In this document: piece after piece, positions 14,548-22,630 of the stretch
Numbering within the stretch: the first letter of the stretch is position 1
Layout of the letters: every line of letters begins with the position of its first letter
Made by a program: the position numbers and the translations under genes
The notes under the pieces: generated by a model
What the model was told of the DNA's origin: nothing
Seen by the model: the letters and a program-made list of their open reading frames with translations, nothing else
Databases searched by the model: none
From: DAOUKH01 sp034420775
Lineage (GTDB): Bacteria; Chloroflexota; Dehalococcoidia; SHYB01
Assembly: GCA_034420775.1 (NCBI GenBank)
Contig: DAOUKZ010000245.1
Span: 1-34,051, forward strand
DNA length: 34,051 nucleotides
Direction of reading: 5' to 3'

Positions 14548-15616
14548 AGGCTGGGCCCGCCACTCCGTAGGGCGCTTCTCCCTGGAGGCGCACTGGCGCG
14601 TCGACGACGGGCGCGTGCTCGCCATCGTCGGGCCATCCGGCGCGGGCAAGACCATGACCCTCCGCGTCATCGCCGGCCTCGTCCACCCAGACGCCGGCCA
14701 CCTCTCTCTGGGCGGGCGTGTGCTTCACGCCTCCGAAAGCGGCGTCTGGGTGAAGCCCCACGAGCGGGGCGTGGGCTACGTCCCTCAGCACTACGCCCTC
14801 TTCCCCCACCTCAGCGTGCGGGGCAACGTCGCCTTCGGCGCGCCGGGCAAGAATCGGGACGAGCGGGAGCGCGCCGCCAGCCTGGCCATGGAGACCTTCC
14901 GCATCGCCGACGTGGCCGACCGCCCGTCGACCAAGCTCTCCGGCGGGCAGCAGCAGCGGGTGGCGCTGGCCCGCGCCCTCGCGCCCGCGCCCCAAGCCCT
15001 GCTCCTCGACGAGCCCTTCGCCGCCCTCGACGTCCCGCTGCGGCGCGACCTGCGGCGGGAGCTCCTGGGCATCAAGGAACGCGAGGGCATCCCCATTGTC
15101 CTCGTGACCCACGACCTCGCCGACGCCGTGGCCATGGCCGACGACGTCATCGTCCTCGAAGACGGGCGCGTCGCCGACGAGGGCCGCCCCCTCGACGTCA
15201 TCGAGCGCCCCCGAGCCCGCGGCCTCTCCCGCGTCACCGAGATCCAGAACGTCTTCGAGGGCCGCGTCGCCGATGTGTCGCCGGAAGACGGCGTGATGAC
15301 CTGCGACCTCGGCGCCGTCTCCCTCGTGACGGCGCACGCCGGTCTGCGTCCCGGCGACACGGCGCGCGTCGGCGTCCGTGCCGGCGACGTCCTCGTGGCC
15401 GTCGAGCCGCCGACCGGACTCTCGGCGCAGAACGTCATCCCCGGCGTCATCGCCGACGTCGCGGAGGAAGGCTTCGAGCGGCTGCTCTCCGTCGATTGCG
15501 GCGGCGTGCCCTTCCGCGCCGAGGTGACACCGAGGTCCGTGGCCCAGCTCGACCTGCGACCCGGCCGCGGCGTCTGGCTCGTGATCAAGAGCAACGCCTG
15601 CTTCCTCCTCGATTGA
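14540..15616 (+). CDS. modC: Molybdate ABC transporter ATPase ModC
   Basis: The 358-aa protein powers molybdate import. The ATPase domain shows Walker A GPSGAGKT (residues 31-38), GYVPQHYALFPHLSVRGNVA with the Q-loop, the signature KLSGGQQQRVALARAL, Walker B LLLDEPFAALD and the switch His in LVTHDLADAV. A C-terminal TOBE/Mop-like domain (from about residue 290, LSAQNVIPGVIADVAEEGFE) probably senses oxyanion and gives trans-inhibition as in other ModC proteins. The ATG at 14540 is preceded by GGAAGGA at 14523-14529 and overlaps the modB end. Confidence 0.93.
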   Translation: MLEGWARHSVGRFSLEAHWRVDDGRVLAIVGPSGAGKTMTLRVIAGLVHPDAGHLSLGGRVLHASESGVWVKPHERGVGYVPQHYALFPHLSVRGNVAFGAPGKNRDERERAASLAMETFRIADVADRPSTKLSGGQQQRVALARALAPAPQALLLDEPFAALDVPLRRDLRRELLGIKEREGIPIVLVTHDLADAVAMADDVIVLEDGRVADEGRPLDVIERPRARGLSRVTEIQNVFEGRVADVSPEDGVMTCDLGAVSLVTAHAGLRPGDTARVGVRAGDVLVAVEPPTGLSAQNVIPGVIADVAEEGFERLLSVDCGGVPFRAEVTPRSVAQLDLRPGRGVWLVIKSNACFLLD

Positions 15617-15630
15617 GCGGCCCCGCGGCA

Positions 15631-15636
15631 TATAAT
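15631..15636 (+). promoter_or_regulatory. Consensus -10 box of the methyltransferase gene
   Basis: A perfect TATAAT ends nine bases before the ATG at 15646. Transcription should begin within a few bases of the start codon, and no ribosome site fits in between. No convincing -35 is visible. Confidence 0.6.
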
Positions 15637-15645
15637 CGCCGCGCC

Positions 15646-16665
15646 ATGCCGGGAACATCCGCAAGCGGCCCCTTCGTCCAGACCCCCTGGCGGGGTCTGC
15701 TCTTTCGGGGCGACAACGCGCGCGTCATGGCGTTCCTCGAACCCGAGCTCGCCGGCGCGGTCGACCTGATCTACGCCGACCCGCCGTTCGCCATCGGCGA
15801 GGCGCTGCGCTTCGGCGCCCGCAAGCAGGCCCGCGACCGGGCCCCCGGCGAGCCGGCCTACGACGACGTGTGGCGCGGCGGCATCGAGGCCTACACCGCC
15901 ATGCTGCGGGAGCGCCTCACGGCGATGCGGCTGCTGCTCGCCCCGTCAGGCGCCATCTTCCTCCACCTCGATTGGCGGGCCTGCCACCACGGACGGCTGC
16001 TCCTCGACGAGATCTTCGGCGCCGACAACTTTCGCAACGAGATCGTCTGGCACTACGGCGGCCGCGGCGCAAAGGCCGGCGCGGGACAGTTCCCCCGCAA
16101 CCACGACACGGTCCTCTTCTACTCAAAGTCCCCGGCGACGCGGTTCACGACCCCGCAGGTCGAAGAGCGCCTCAGTCCGAAAGCGGCGCGGGCGCGGGGC
16201 TACCGCCGCAGCGACGACGGCCGCTGGTTCAAGACCGCGCCCCGCGGCGACTACACCGACGAGAGCATTGCGCGCCTCGAGGCCGAGGGCCGCGTGCATA
16301 GAACACGGACGGGGCGCGCCCGCGTGAAATACCACCTAGCGGAAGAGGACGGCCTCGTCGTCGACCGCCGCCCGCTGGGCGACGTCTGGTCCGACATCCC
16401 CGACATGATGCACGCCCCCGCCGCCGAGCGCACCGACTACCCCACCCAGAAGCCGGAGCGGCTCCTGCGCCGCATCGTCGAGGCCGCCTCGCCTCCCGGC
16501 GGGCTCGTCGCCGACTTCTTCTGCGGCGCGGGGACGGCGCTCGCCGCCGCCGAGGGCCTGGGGCGCCGGTGGGTGGGCTGCGACCTCAGCCCCGCCGCCG
16601 TCGAGATCGCCGCCGCGCGTCTAGCGAAGGCCGGAGCCGCCTTCGACGTTCACACCGTCGATTGA
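15646..16665 (+). CDS. Solitary site-specific DNA methyltransferase (beta-type, N4-C/N6-A)
   Basis: The 339-aa protein has the catalytic motif IV DPPF (residues 45-48, in DLIYADPPF) before the AdoMet-binding motif I FFCGAGTALAAAEGLGRRWV near residue 300, the beta-class order of N6-adenine or N4-cytosine methyltransferases related to type III Mod subunits. Conserved surrounding features include FLHLDWRACHHGRLLLDEIF, NEIVWHYGG, HDTVLFYSK and DYPTQKPERLLRRIVEA. The region between about residues 155 and 250 is the likely target-recognition part. No restriction endonuclease gene is adjacent, so it is an orphan enzyme, possibly for epigenetic marking. ATG 15646 is supported by the -10 box just upstream; a longer in-frame ORF starts inside modC. 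Confidence 0.9.
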   Translation: MPGTSASGPFVQTPWRGLLFRGDNARVMAFLEPELAGAVDLIYADPPFAIGEALRFGARKQARDRAPGEPAYDDVWRGGIEAYTAMLRERLTAMRLLLAPSGAIFLHLDWRACHHGRLLLDEIFGADNFRNEIVWHYGGRGAKAGAGQFPRNHDTVLFYSKSPATRFTTPQVEERLSPKAARARGYRRSDDGRWFKTAPRGDYTDESIARLEAEGRVHRTRTGRARVKYHLAEEDGLVVDRRPLGDVWSDIPDMMHAPAAERTDYPTQKPERLLRRIVEAASPPGGLVADFFCGAGTALAAAEGLGRRWVGCDLSPAAVEIAAARLAKAGAAFDVHTVD

Positions 16666-16691
16666 CCCCTACGCGCTACCGGGAGGCGTGC

Positions 16692-16697
16692 TAGACT
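16692..16697 (+). promoter_or_regulatory. Possible -10 box upstream of the 98-aa gene
   Basis: TAGACT in the short gap after the methyltransferase gene, 44 bases before the ATG at 16742. A -35 partner is not clear. Confidence 0.3.
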
Positions 16698-16741
16698 TGG
16701 CGCACCGCCAGTTCTCCCACCCCCGAGCGGCGGGTGACGTC

Positions 16742-17038
16742 ATGCCGAACGAGACCGACTTCGTCTTCGAGGACCCCGAGCACTTCGAGGAAGGGCTGCT
16801 CCACCTCGTGGACATGCTCGAGTTGAGCGACCCGCGCCGCGCCGAGGCGTTGGAGAGTCAGGCGAAGATGCTCGAGGCCGGCGTCGCGGCGCCCGTCGGC
16901 GGCACCTTCGAGGAATGGCGCGGCTTCTGCCTGAACATCGCCGGCCAGCTCAAGGCCGCGCGGGGCAAGGTAACCGCGGCCGACGGTCAGGCGATGCTCG
17001 ACGCCACGATCGACCGCTTGGAGCAGATGGCGGAGTAG
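16742..17038 (+). CDS. Small acidic protein of unknown function
   Basis: This 98-aa, strongly acidic protein is predicted to be soluble and mostly helical (FEEGLLHLVDMLELSDPRRA, LNIAGQLKAARGKVTAAD, LDATIDRLEQMAE). I do not recognise a family. ATG 16742 is preferred because the longer frame to GTG 16688 would read through the promoter-like sequence. No good ribosome site is seen. It lies 76 bases after the methyltransferase gene and faces the next gene tail to tail with 25 bases between stops. Confidence 0.55.
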   Translation: MPNETDFVFEDPEHFEEGLLHLVDMLELSDPRRAEALESQAKMLEAGVAAPVGGTFEEWRGFCLNIAGQLKAARGKVTAADGQAMLDATIDRLEQMAE

Positions 17039-17063
17039 CGTTGGGGTCGTGCGGCCCCGGGCC

Positions 17064-17471
17064 CTACTTCTTCCTGCCGAACAGCCGGCGGAAGCGCCCG
17101 CGCCAGTCGGCGCCGTCGTTGTCCGAGTACTGGACCGGCTCGCCGCGCCAGCTCTTCTGGTAGCCGGTCTGCTCCTCAAACGACGTGCTGCCTCTCGCGA
17201 TGTGGAGCAGGTAGGCGAAGAGCAGCAGCCCGATCGCGGAGCCGATGACCGCCGGGCTCCGCGCGAACAACGAAGCGATCAGCAGGATGGCGCCAAGTCC
17301 GCCGACCCTCTTCGGGGTGAGCCAACGGAGCCAGTTCCCGGCCTCCAGGCGCAGCGACTGGCCGACGCGCGCCTGCGCGTCCTTGAAGTGTTCGCGCAGG
17401 GGACGCCGGGGGCGGAGGTCGCCCGCCTCCCCCATGATCTCTTCGATTTCGCGTTCATATCGCTCGGACAT
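17064..17471 (-). CDS. Small membrane protein, unknown function
   Basis: This 135-aa protein begins MSERYEREIEEIMGEAGDLR, a charged start that I recall from uncharacterised Chloroflexota membrane proteins (recollection, not searched). An amphipathic region to residue 50 precedes two adjoining hydrophobic segments (about 55-71 and 73-92) that form a hairpin in the membrane. The tail contains a WRGRFRRLFGRKK basic end, suggesting that both ends are cytoplasmic. ATG 17471 is preferred; an upstream in-frame ATG at 17567 would add a 32-residue stretch without features and overlap the CoA-transferase end. No functional assignment is possible. Confidence 0.65.
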   Translation of the reverse strand: MSERYEREIEEIMGEAGDLRPRRPLREHFKDAQARVGQSLRLEAGNWLRWLTPKRVGGLGAILLIASLFARSPAVIGSAIGLLLFAYLLHIARGSTSFEEQTGYQKSWRGEPVQYSDNDGADWRGRFRRLFGRKK

Positions 17472-17563
17472 CGCGTCTCCAGTTAGGCCCGCCCGGCTTC
17501 CAAGCTCACCATCGAGCGGGGCATGGAGATTATAGGATTTCTCGGCGGCCTTGTCGCGTCCCG

Positions 17564-18862
17564 TCAAGGGATATGCGCGGCGTACCGCGTCCCGATGTGG
17601 CCGTCCCGTTCCAGGGCGGCGCGGCGCTCCGCCGGATAGGCAAGCAACTCGCCGTAGACGTAGTCGTTATGTTCACCGAGACGCACCGGCGGCGTCCGGA
17701 GATCGTTGGGCGTCCGGTCCATCATCCACATCAAGCCCGGATAGTCGTGCGTCCCGGCGTCGGCGTGCTCGAAGCGCTTGAAGAAGCCGTCGTGGGCGAG
17801 CTGCGGGTCGGCGTACATCTCGGAGTCGCGCAGCACCGGCCCCGCCGGCACGCCGTGGGTCTGCAAGGCCGCCGCCGCCTCCGACGCGCTCAGTCCCGAC
17901 GACCACTCAGCGATTCGCTCGTCCAACGCGTCGTGGTGCTTGAAGCGGGCCAGGACGCTGGAGAATCGCGGATCGCGGCGCAGCTCCGGTGCCCCCATCG
18001 CCTCGCATAGACCCGCCCACTCCCTATCGGACGTCACCGAGAGCGCCACCCAGTTGTCGTCGCCCGCGCACGGGTAGGCGCCCTGCGGCGCGCCGTCCGG
18101 GCGCCGGTTCCCCAGCGTCGAGTGGACGCGGCCGTTCATCGTCCAGTCCATGATCGACTCGCCGAGGTACGGGACGAAGTTCTCGCCCAGGGAGCACTCC
18201 ACCATCTGGCCCTTGCCCGTCCGCATGCGGTGGCGCAGGGCCATGACCGCCGCGAAGGCCCCCGACGCTCCCGCCGCGCCGTCGCCCAGGTACGTCTGGT
18301 CGATGGTCGAGTAGTCCTCGTCGGGGTAGCCGCGCACTAGCGTGTGCCCCGCGGTGGACTCCACCTGCACCCCGAACGAGCGGTAGTGCTTGTAGGGGCC
18401 GTCGAGGCCGTAGGCGGGCATGCGCACCGCGATGAGGTCGGGGCGGACCTTCCGAAGCTCCTCGTAGGTGAGGCCGAGCTTCTCGATGGTGCTCGGCACG
18501 TTGTTCTCGATGAAGATGTCGGCGGTGCGGAAGAGGTCGTAGGCGACGTCGCGGCCCTCCGGCCGGAGCATGTCCACCGTCATGCTCTTCTTGTTCCGCG
18601 CGTGGCTCTGGAAGATGGGGTACCGGTTCCACGAGTTCTCCCCCGGCTCCCAATCGGGATAGGCGAAGCCCCAGTCCTTGCGTAGCCGGGGCAGGTCCGG
18701 CGGCGGATGGGCCAGGCGGCCCCGCGTATTCGGCTGCATCACCTGGGTCGACTCGATGCGGATGACCTCGGCGCCCCAGTCGGCGAGCAGCATCGTGGCG
18801 TGCGGCCCCGCCCATACGATGGTGAGGTCGAGCACGCGGATCCCTTCCAAGGGGAGCGCCAC
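17564..18862 (-). CDS. Class III (CaiB/BaiF) CoA-transferase, catalytic Asp present
   Basis: This 432-aa enzyme belongs to the formyl-CoA transferase/CaiB family, which moves CoA between carboxylic acids through an aspartyl-CoA intermediate. The N-terminus VLDLTIVWAGPHATMLLADW and AEVIRIES, the ARNKKSMTVDM segment, the middle YGLDGPYKHYRSFGVQVEST and the C-terminal HGVPAGPVLRDSEMYADPQL are typical. The catalytic Asp is Asp194 in YLGDGAAG, the same spacing as the GDxxxG of E. coli formyl-CoA transferases. The GTG at 18862 directly abuts the stop of the preceding CoA-transferase gene, with GAGGGGG upstream. The two proteins may form a heterodimer. The substrate is unknown; the length is normal. 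Confidence 0.9.
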   Translation of the reverse strand: MALPLEGIRVLDLTIVWAGPHATMLLADWGAEVIRIESTQVMQPNTRGRLAHPPPDLPRLRKDWGFAYPDWEPGENSWNRYPIFQSHARNKKSMTVDMLRPEGRDVAYDLFRTADIFIENNVPSTIEKLGLTYEELRKVRPDLIAVRMPAYGLDGPYKHYRSFGVQVESTAGHTLVRGYPDEDYSTIDQTYLGDGAAGASGAFAAVMALRHRMRTGKGQMVECSLGENFVPYLGESIMDWTMNGRVHSTLGNRRPDGAPQGAYPCAGDDNWVALSVTSDREWAGLCEAMGAPELRRDPRFSSVLARFKHHDALDERIAEWSSGLSASEAAAALQTHGVPAGPVLRDSEMYADPQLAHDGFFKRFEHADAGTHDYPGLMWMMDRTPNDLRTPPVRLGEHNDYVYGELLAYPAERRAALERDGHIGTRYAAHIP

Positions 18863-20086
18863 TTACACCACCCCCTCGCGGCGCAGCGCCGCCAGCTCCT
18901 CGGAGGCGAGCCCGAGCCGGCCGCACAGCACCTCCGCGGTGTGCTCGCCCAGAAGCGGCGCGGGCCGCATGGGCCGTCGCGGGCTGCCATGCATGATGAA
19001 GGGACGTCCTACCTGCGTCAGCGGGCCCGCAGCGGGATGGGTCACCTTCTCCCACATCCCTCGCTGCTCGAACACCGGATCGCCGACCAGGTCCGAGGAG
19101 TCGTACAGCGGCCCCGACGGAATCAGGTTCGCCTGCGCCAACTGGAAGAGCTCGCGCTTCGAGTATTGCAGCGTGAAGGGCAGCAGATGCTCGTCGAACT
19201 CGTCCGACGCGGTGGGCCTCGCCCGCGCCGTAGCCGTGGCGAAGCGAGGGTCGTCCAGAAGCTCGGGCTGCCCCATCATGCGCGCGACGTCGGCGATCTT
19301 CCCCTCGCCCGCCATGAAATGCACGTAGCCGTCGCCGCAGATGCGCACACCCGTCCCTGGTACGGAGCTCCCGATCTTGCGCAGGTTGTCCTCGCCCGTG
19401 TACTGGTATCCCACCAGCATCGTCGTGCGCCGGTCTTGATTGGCGGCCTGGGCGCGGAACTGGGACAACTCCACGTGGTCGCCCTCGCCCGTCATCTCCG
19501 CCTTCCACAGCGCGATCATCGCCGCGCTCGCCGCGCAGGCCCCCGCGTGGTATTGCAGGACGTTCTCCCCCAGCTTCATCGGCTCGCGGTCGGGGAGCCC
19601 CGTCGCGTGCATCGGCCCGCCCATGGCGTAGGTGACGATCTCCGACGTCTTCAGGTCCCGGTACGGCCCGCTCCGTCCGAAGCCGGTGATCGAGACGATG
19701 ACAAGGTCGGGACGGCGTTCAGACAAGCTCGCGTAGCTCAGCCCCAGCGGCTCGCTCTCCGCGGGAGCGAAGCTCTCGACCACCACCGCGGCTTGTTCCG
19801 CCAGCGCCGGCACGATCTTCCGCCCAGCCCGCGACGCGACGTCCAACGTCACGCTGCGCTTGTTCGTGTTGAGATGTAGGAACGACCCGCTCTTCTCAGG
19901 GTGGGCGTCGTCCCGATGGAACGGCGGCGCGGCCCGCTGCGCGTCGCCGCACGGGGGCTCGATCTTGATGACGTCGGCCCCGTGGTCGGCGAGCAGCTTG
20001 GTGCAGTAGCCGCCCGCGATCCCCTGGCTGAGGTCAAGGACGGTGACCCCGGACAGGGGCGTCTCAGCGGTCGGTGGGTCGAGCAT
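18863..20086 (-). CDS. CaiB/BaiF-family CoA-transferase homologue with Asp replaced by Gln
   Basis: The 407-aa protein is a paralogue of its neighbour with the same fold: VLDLSQGIAGGYCTKLLADH, GADVIKIEPP, LHLNTNKRSVTLD, VVVESFAP, ITGFGRSGPY and a C-terminal LLGEHTAEVL. At the position of the catalytic Asp the sequence is GENVLQYHAG, so Gln178 stands where the family has Asp (GDxxxG). The codon is CAA on the coding strand, so this is clear from the bases. It is the first gene of the pair and ends immediately before the partner start. By analogy with BbsE/BbsF of benzylsuccinate metabolism, where one of the two subunits carries the active Asp, it may be the non-catalytic subunit of a heterodimer. 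The substrate is unknown. Confidence 0.88.
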   Translation of the reverse strand: MLDPPTAETPLSGVTVLDLSQGIAGGYCTKLLADHGADVIKIEPPCGDAQRAAPPFHRDDAHPEKSGSFLHLNTNKRSVTLDVASRAGRKIVPALAEQAAVVVESFAPAESEPLGLSYASLSERRPDLVIVSITGFGRSGPYRDLKTSEIVTYAMGGPMHATGLPDREPMKLGENVLQYHAGACAASAAMIALWKAEMTGEGDHVELSQFRAQAANQDRRTTMLVGYQYTGEDNLRKIGSSVPGTGVRICGDGYVHFMAGEGKIADVARMMGQPELLDDPRFATATARARPTASDEFDEHLLPFTLQYSKRELFQLAQANLIPSGPLYDSSDLVGDPVFEQRGMWEKVTHPAAGPLTQVGRPFIMHGSPRRPMRPAPLLGEHTAEVLCGRLGLASEELAALRREGVV

Positions 20087-20218
20087 CGGCGGCCTTGGCG
20101 CGCCGCGCCCACTTCAGCTACGCCGCGCGGCGGACGAAAGTGGGCCAAGTATACGGCCCGCCGCAAGCGACGACCCGCGGGTGTCGCCGGCATCTTCCCC
20201 CGCCGAGCGCACGGGCGC

Positions 20219-20224
20219 TACAAT
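20219..20224 (+). promoter_or_regulatory. -10 box of the ThyX-like gene, leaderless type
   Basis: TACAAT is followed by seven bases and then the GTG at 20232. The predicted first transcribed base therefore falls on or next to that GTG, which makes GTG 20232 more likely than the ATG at 20223, which overlaps the box. Confidence 0.55.
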
Positions 20225-20231
20225 GCCCGGC

Positions 20232-21638
20232 GTGACCACCACCTCCCACACCACACGGCCTATGCGCGTCTATCCCCTGGACCCGCGAGACCTCAGCCAG
20301 GAGCAGATCGCGGTCACCTTCGCGATGACCTCGCGGAGCCCCCAGCCATTCGACGAGATCAGCCGCGTCGTCTCCGAGACAAAGGCCGCCGACTTCAACG
20401 AAAAATGGGTCGTCGGCTACGGCCACGCCTCCGTCGCCGAGCACGCCGTCATCCACATGGCCGTCGAGGACCTGTCGCGGCTCGTCTGCGACGACCTCGA
20501 AGACAACCGTCTCGCCTCCTACACCGAGAAGTCGTCCCGCTACCAGGTCCTCGACCGCGGCAGCTACTTCGTCCCCGCCGAGGTCCGCGGCCACGCCATA
20601 GAAAGCGTGTACACCGCGGCCTGCGACCGGCTCTTCGACGCCTACCATGCACTCATCGAGCGCACCCTGGAGTGGCTGCGGACGGAGCACCCCCAGCGCG
20701 AGAACGAACGGGACGGCGGCTACCGCCTGCGCCTGCGCCGTATTGCCACCGACCACTGCCGCTTCACCCTCCCCGCGGCGACGCTGACCAACGTGGGCGT
20801 CACCCTCAACGCCCGCTCGATGGAGCACGCCATCAGCAAGCTCCTTTCCTCCGAGCTGGCCGAGGCCCGCGACCTCGGCGCCGTGCTCAAGGACCAGGGC
20901 CGCGCCATCGCACCGACCTTGATCAAGTACGCCGACGCCAGCGAGTACCTCACCACCGCCCGCCGGGCGCTCGCCGCCAGGGCGGACACGCCGGAGCAAA
21001 GCCCCCCGCTCCACGACCGCCCCGTCGAGGCGAAGCTCGTCGAGTACACCCCGGGGGCCCAGGACAAGCTGGTCACCTCGCTCCTCTTCTCCAACTCGGG
21101 ACTCTCCTACGCCGAGGCGCGCAAGCGCGCCGCCCTCTTGGGCCCGGAGGATCGCCGGGCGCTCTTCGACGACGCCCTCGACGGCCTCGGCCCCTTCGAT
21201 CCACCCCTGCGCGACCTGGAGATGATCGAATACCTCTTCGAGCTCACCATGGACTACGGGGCCTACCGGGAGTACAAGCGCCACCGCATGCAGACCTACC
21301 TGCCGCAGCCGCTCACGCCCGACCTCGGCTACGTCGTCCCCTTCGTCGTCGCCGACGCCGGGGCCGTCGACGAGTTCGAGGCGGCGATGGCGGCCTCGGC
21401 CGAGGCCTATGCCGCGGTAGCGGAGGTTGACCCGCACGCCGCGCAGTACGTCGTCACCCACGCCCACAACCGGCGCCTGCTGGTGAAGATCAACCTCCGG
21501 GAGTGCTTCCACCTGCTGAAGCTGCGCAGCGCCAAGGAAGCCCACTTCACGATCCAGGACATCGCTCGCGGCATGCTCGCCGAGATCGAGCGCGTCCACC
21601 CCGAGCTGATCGGCTACATTCGGCTCCGCGAAGGCTGA
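20232..21638 (+). CDS. Tandem ThyX-like (FAD-dependent thymidylate synthase) protein
   Basis: The 468-aa protein contains two ThyX-like halves. The N-terminal half has GHASVAEHAVIHMAVEDLSR (about residues 64-83), DNRLASYTEKSSRY (91-104) and NARSMEHAISKLLSSELAEA. The C-terminal half (from about 265) has LFELTMDYGAYREYKRHRMQ with RHR at 350-352 and NLRECFHLLKLRSAKEAHFT. The ThyX motif RHRx7S is divided: the first half keeps the x7S part but has DNR, and the second has RHR without the Ser. ThyX makes dTMP with FAD and methylene-THF as a homotetramer. Whether this double protein does so is uncertain. The start is set by a -10 box directly upstream. It is divergent from the CoA-transferase pair. 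Confidence 0.8.
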   Translation: MTTTSHTTRPMRVYPLDPRDLSQEQIAVTFAMTSRSPQPFDEISRVVSETKAADFNEKWVVGYGHASVAEHAVIHMAVEDLSRLVCDDLEDNRLASYTEKSSRYQVLDRGSYFVPAEVRGHAIESVYTAACDRLFDAYHALIERTLEWLRTEHPQRENERDGGYRLRLRRIATDHCRFTLPAATLTNVGVTLNARSMEHAISKLLSSELAEARDLGAVLKDQGRAIAPTLIKYADASEYLTTARRALAARADTPEQSPPLHDRPVEAKLVEYTPGAQDKLVTSLLFSNSGLSYAEARKRAALLGPEDRRALFDDALDGLGPFDPPLRDLEMIEYLFELTMDYGAYREYKRHRMQTYLPQPLTPDLGYVVPFVVADAGAVDEFEAAMAASAEAYAAVAEVDPHAAQYVVTHAHNRRLLVKINLRECFHLLKLRSAKEAHFTIQDIARGMLAEIERVHPELIGYIRLREG

Positions 21639-21675
21639 CCGCGGAGGGCCCCAAACCGGTCGGAACGGCCCAAAG

Positions 21676-21684
21676 TGCTATACT
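21676..21684 (+). promoter_or_regulatory. Extended -10 promoter of the lipA-pdh operon
   Basis: TGCTATACT is an extended -10 element (TGn + TATACT) 58 bases before the lipA start. The 5' leader would be about 50 bases and contains GGAGGAGG (21725-21732). Confidence 0.55.
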
Positions 21685-21742
21685 CGGGCCAACGGGTACA
21701 CCCAGCCCTAGCCCTGTCGCGTTTGGAGGAGGCGCCAAGCAC

Positions 21743-22630
21743 GTGACCGAGCGTAGGCTTCCGCCTTGGTTCAAAGTCCGCTTCCCCGGAGGCGAAAACT
21801 ACCGGCGCATCGTGGGCGTCATGCGGGAGCGCCGGCTGCACACCATCTGCGAAGAGGCCCGCTGCCCCAACATCGGTGAGTGCTGGGAGAACGGCGCGGC
21901 CACCTTCCTCATCCTCGGCGACATCTGCACCCGCGCCTGCGCCTACTGCGCCGTCACCAGCGGCAAGCCTCTCTCCCTCGACCCTCTGGAGCCGCTTCGC
22001 GTCGCCTCCGCCGTCGAGGCGATGGGCCTGCGCCACGCCGTCGTCACCTCCGTCAACCGCGACGACCTCGACGACGGCGGCGCCTCGGTCTACGTCGAGA
22101 CCATCCGCCGCATCCGCGAGCGCGCCCCCGGCTGCCGCGTTGAAGTCCTCATCCCCGACTACCAGGGCGACGCCCTGCGGGCCGTCGTCGACGAGCAGCC
22201 CGACATCCTCAATCACAACATCGAGAGCGTGGAGCGTCTCTTCCCCCGGGTGCGTCCGAAGGGGGACTACCGGCGCTCCATCGAGCTCCTCGCCCAGGTC
22301 CGGGATTGGGCGCCCGACATGACGACCAAGTCCGGCGTCATCGCCGGCATGGGCGAGTCCAAGGACGAGATCATCCAAACGATGGCCGACCTCCGTGAAG
22401 CGGACGTCGACGTGCTCACCATCGGCCAGTACCTGCGCCCCACCGACAAGCACATCAAGATCGACCGGTTCTACCGGCCCGAGGAATTCGACGAGCTCAA
22501 GGCCGCCGGCCTCGCAATGGGCTTCGCCCACGTCGAGTCCGGCCCGCTGGTGCGAAGCTCGTACCACGCCCACGAGCACACGGCCGCCCCCGAACAGCGG
22601 CGGAGGGAGCTACTTGCCGGAAGCGTATGA
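21743..22630 (+). CDS. lipA: Lipoyl synthase LipA
   Basis: LipA is a radical-SAM enzyme that inserts two sulfurs into octanoyl groups on lipoyl domains. The 295-aa protein has both cluster motifs: the auxiliary Cx4Cx5C (Cys36, Cys41, Cys47 in ICEEARCPNIGEC) and the radical-SAM Cx3Cx2C (Cys62, Cys66, Cys69 in CTRACAYC). The C-terminal RSSYHA carries the conserved RSSY cluster ligand. GTG 21743 is chosen for GGAGGAGG ten bases upstream and because the upstream in-frame extension runs back into the ThyX-like gene. It opens the operon whose E2 subunit (26064-27305) is its likely substrate. No lipB or lplA is visible in the window. Confidence 0.96.
   Translation: MTERRLPPWFKVRFPGGENYRRIVGVMRERRLHTICEEARCPNIGECWENGAATFLILGDICTRACAYCAVTSGKPLSLDPLEPLRVASAVEAMGLRHAVVTSVNRDDLDDGGASVYVETIRRIRERAPGCRVEVLIPDYQGDALRAVVDEQPDILNHNIESVERLFPRVRPKGDYRRSIELLAQVRDWAPDMTTKSGVIAGMGESKDEIIQTMADLREADVDVLTIGQYLRPTDKHIKIDRFYRPEEFDELKAAGLAMGFAHVESGPLVRSSYHAHEHTAAPEQRRRELLAGSV

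Noticed and set aside
18024..19508. 494-aa minus-strand ORF in a second frame over the CoA-transferases
   Set aside because: Arg/Gly/Pro-rich shadow; both CoA-transferase frames show full family motifs.
20223..20225. ATG 20223 as start of the ThyX-like gene
   Set aside because: It overlaps the TACAAT -10 box, so it would not be transcribed from that promoter; GTG 20232 fits the expected transcript start.
20118..21599. 493-aa minus-strand ORF opposite the ThyX-like gene
   Set aside because: Val/Gly/Glu-rich shadow without motifs; the plus-strand frame is clearly coding.
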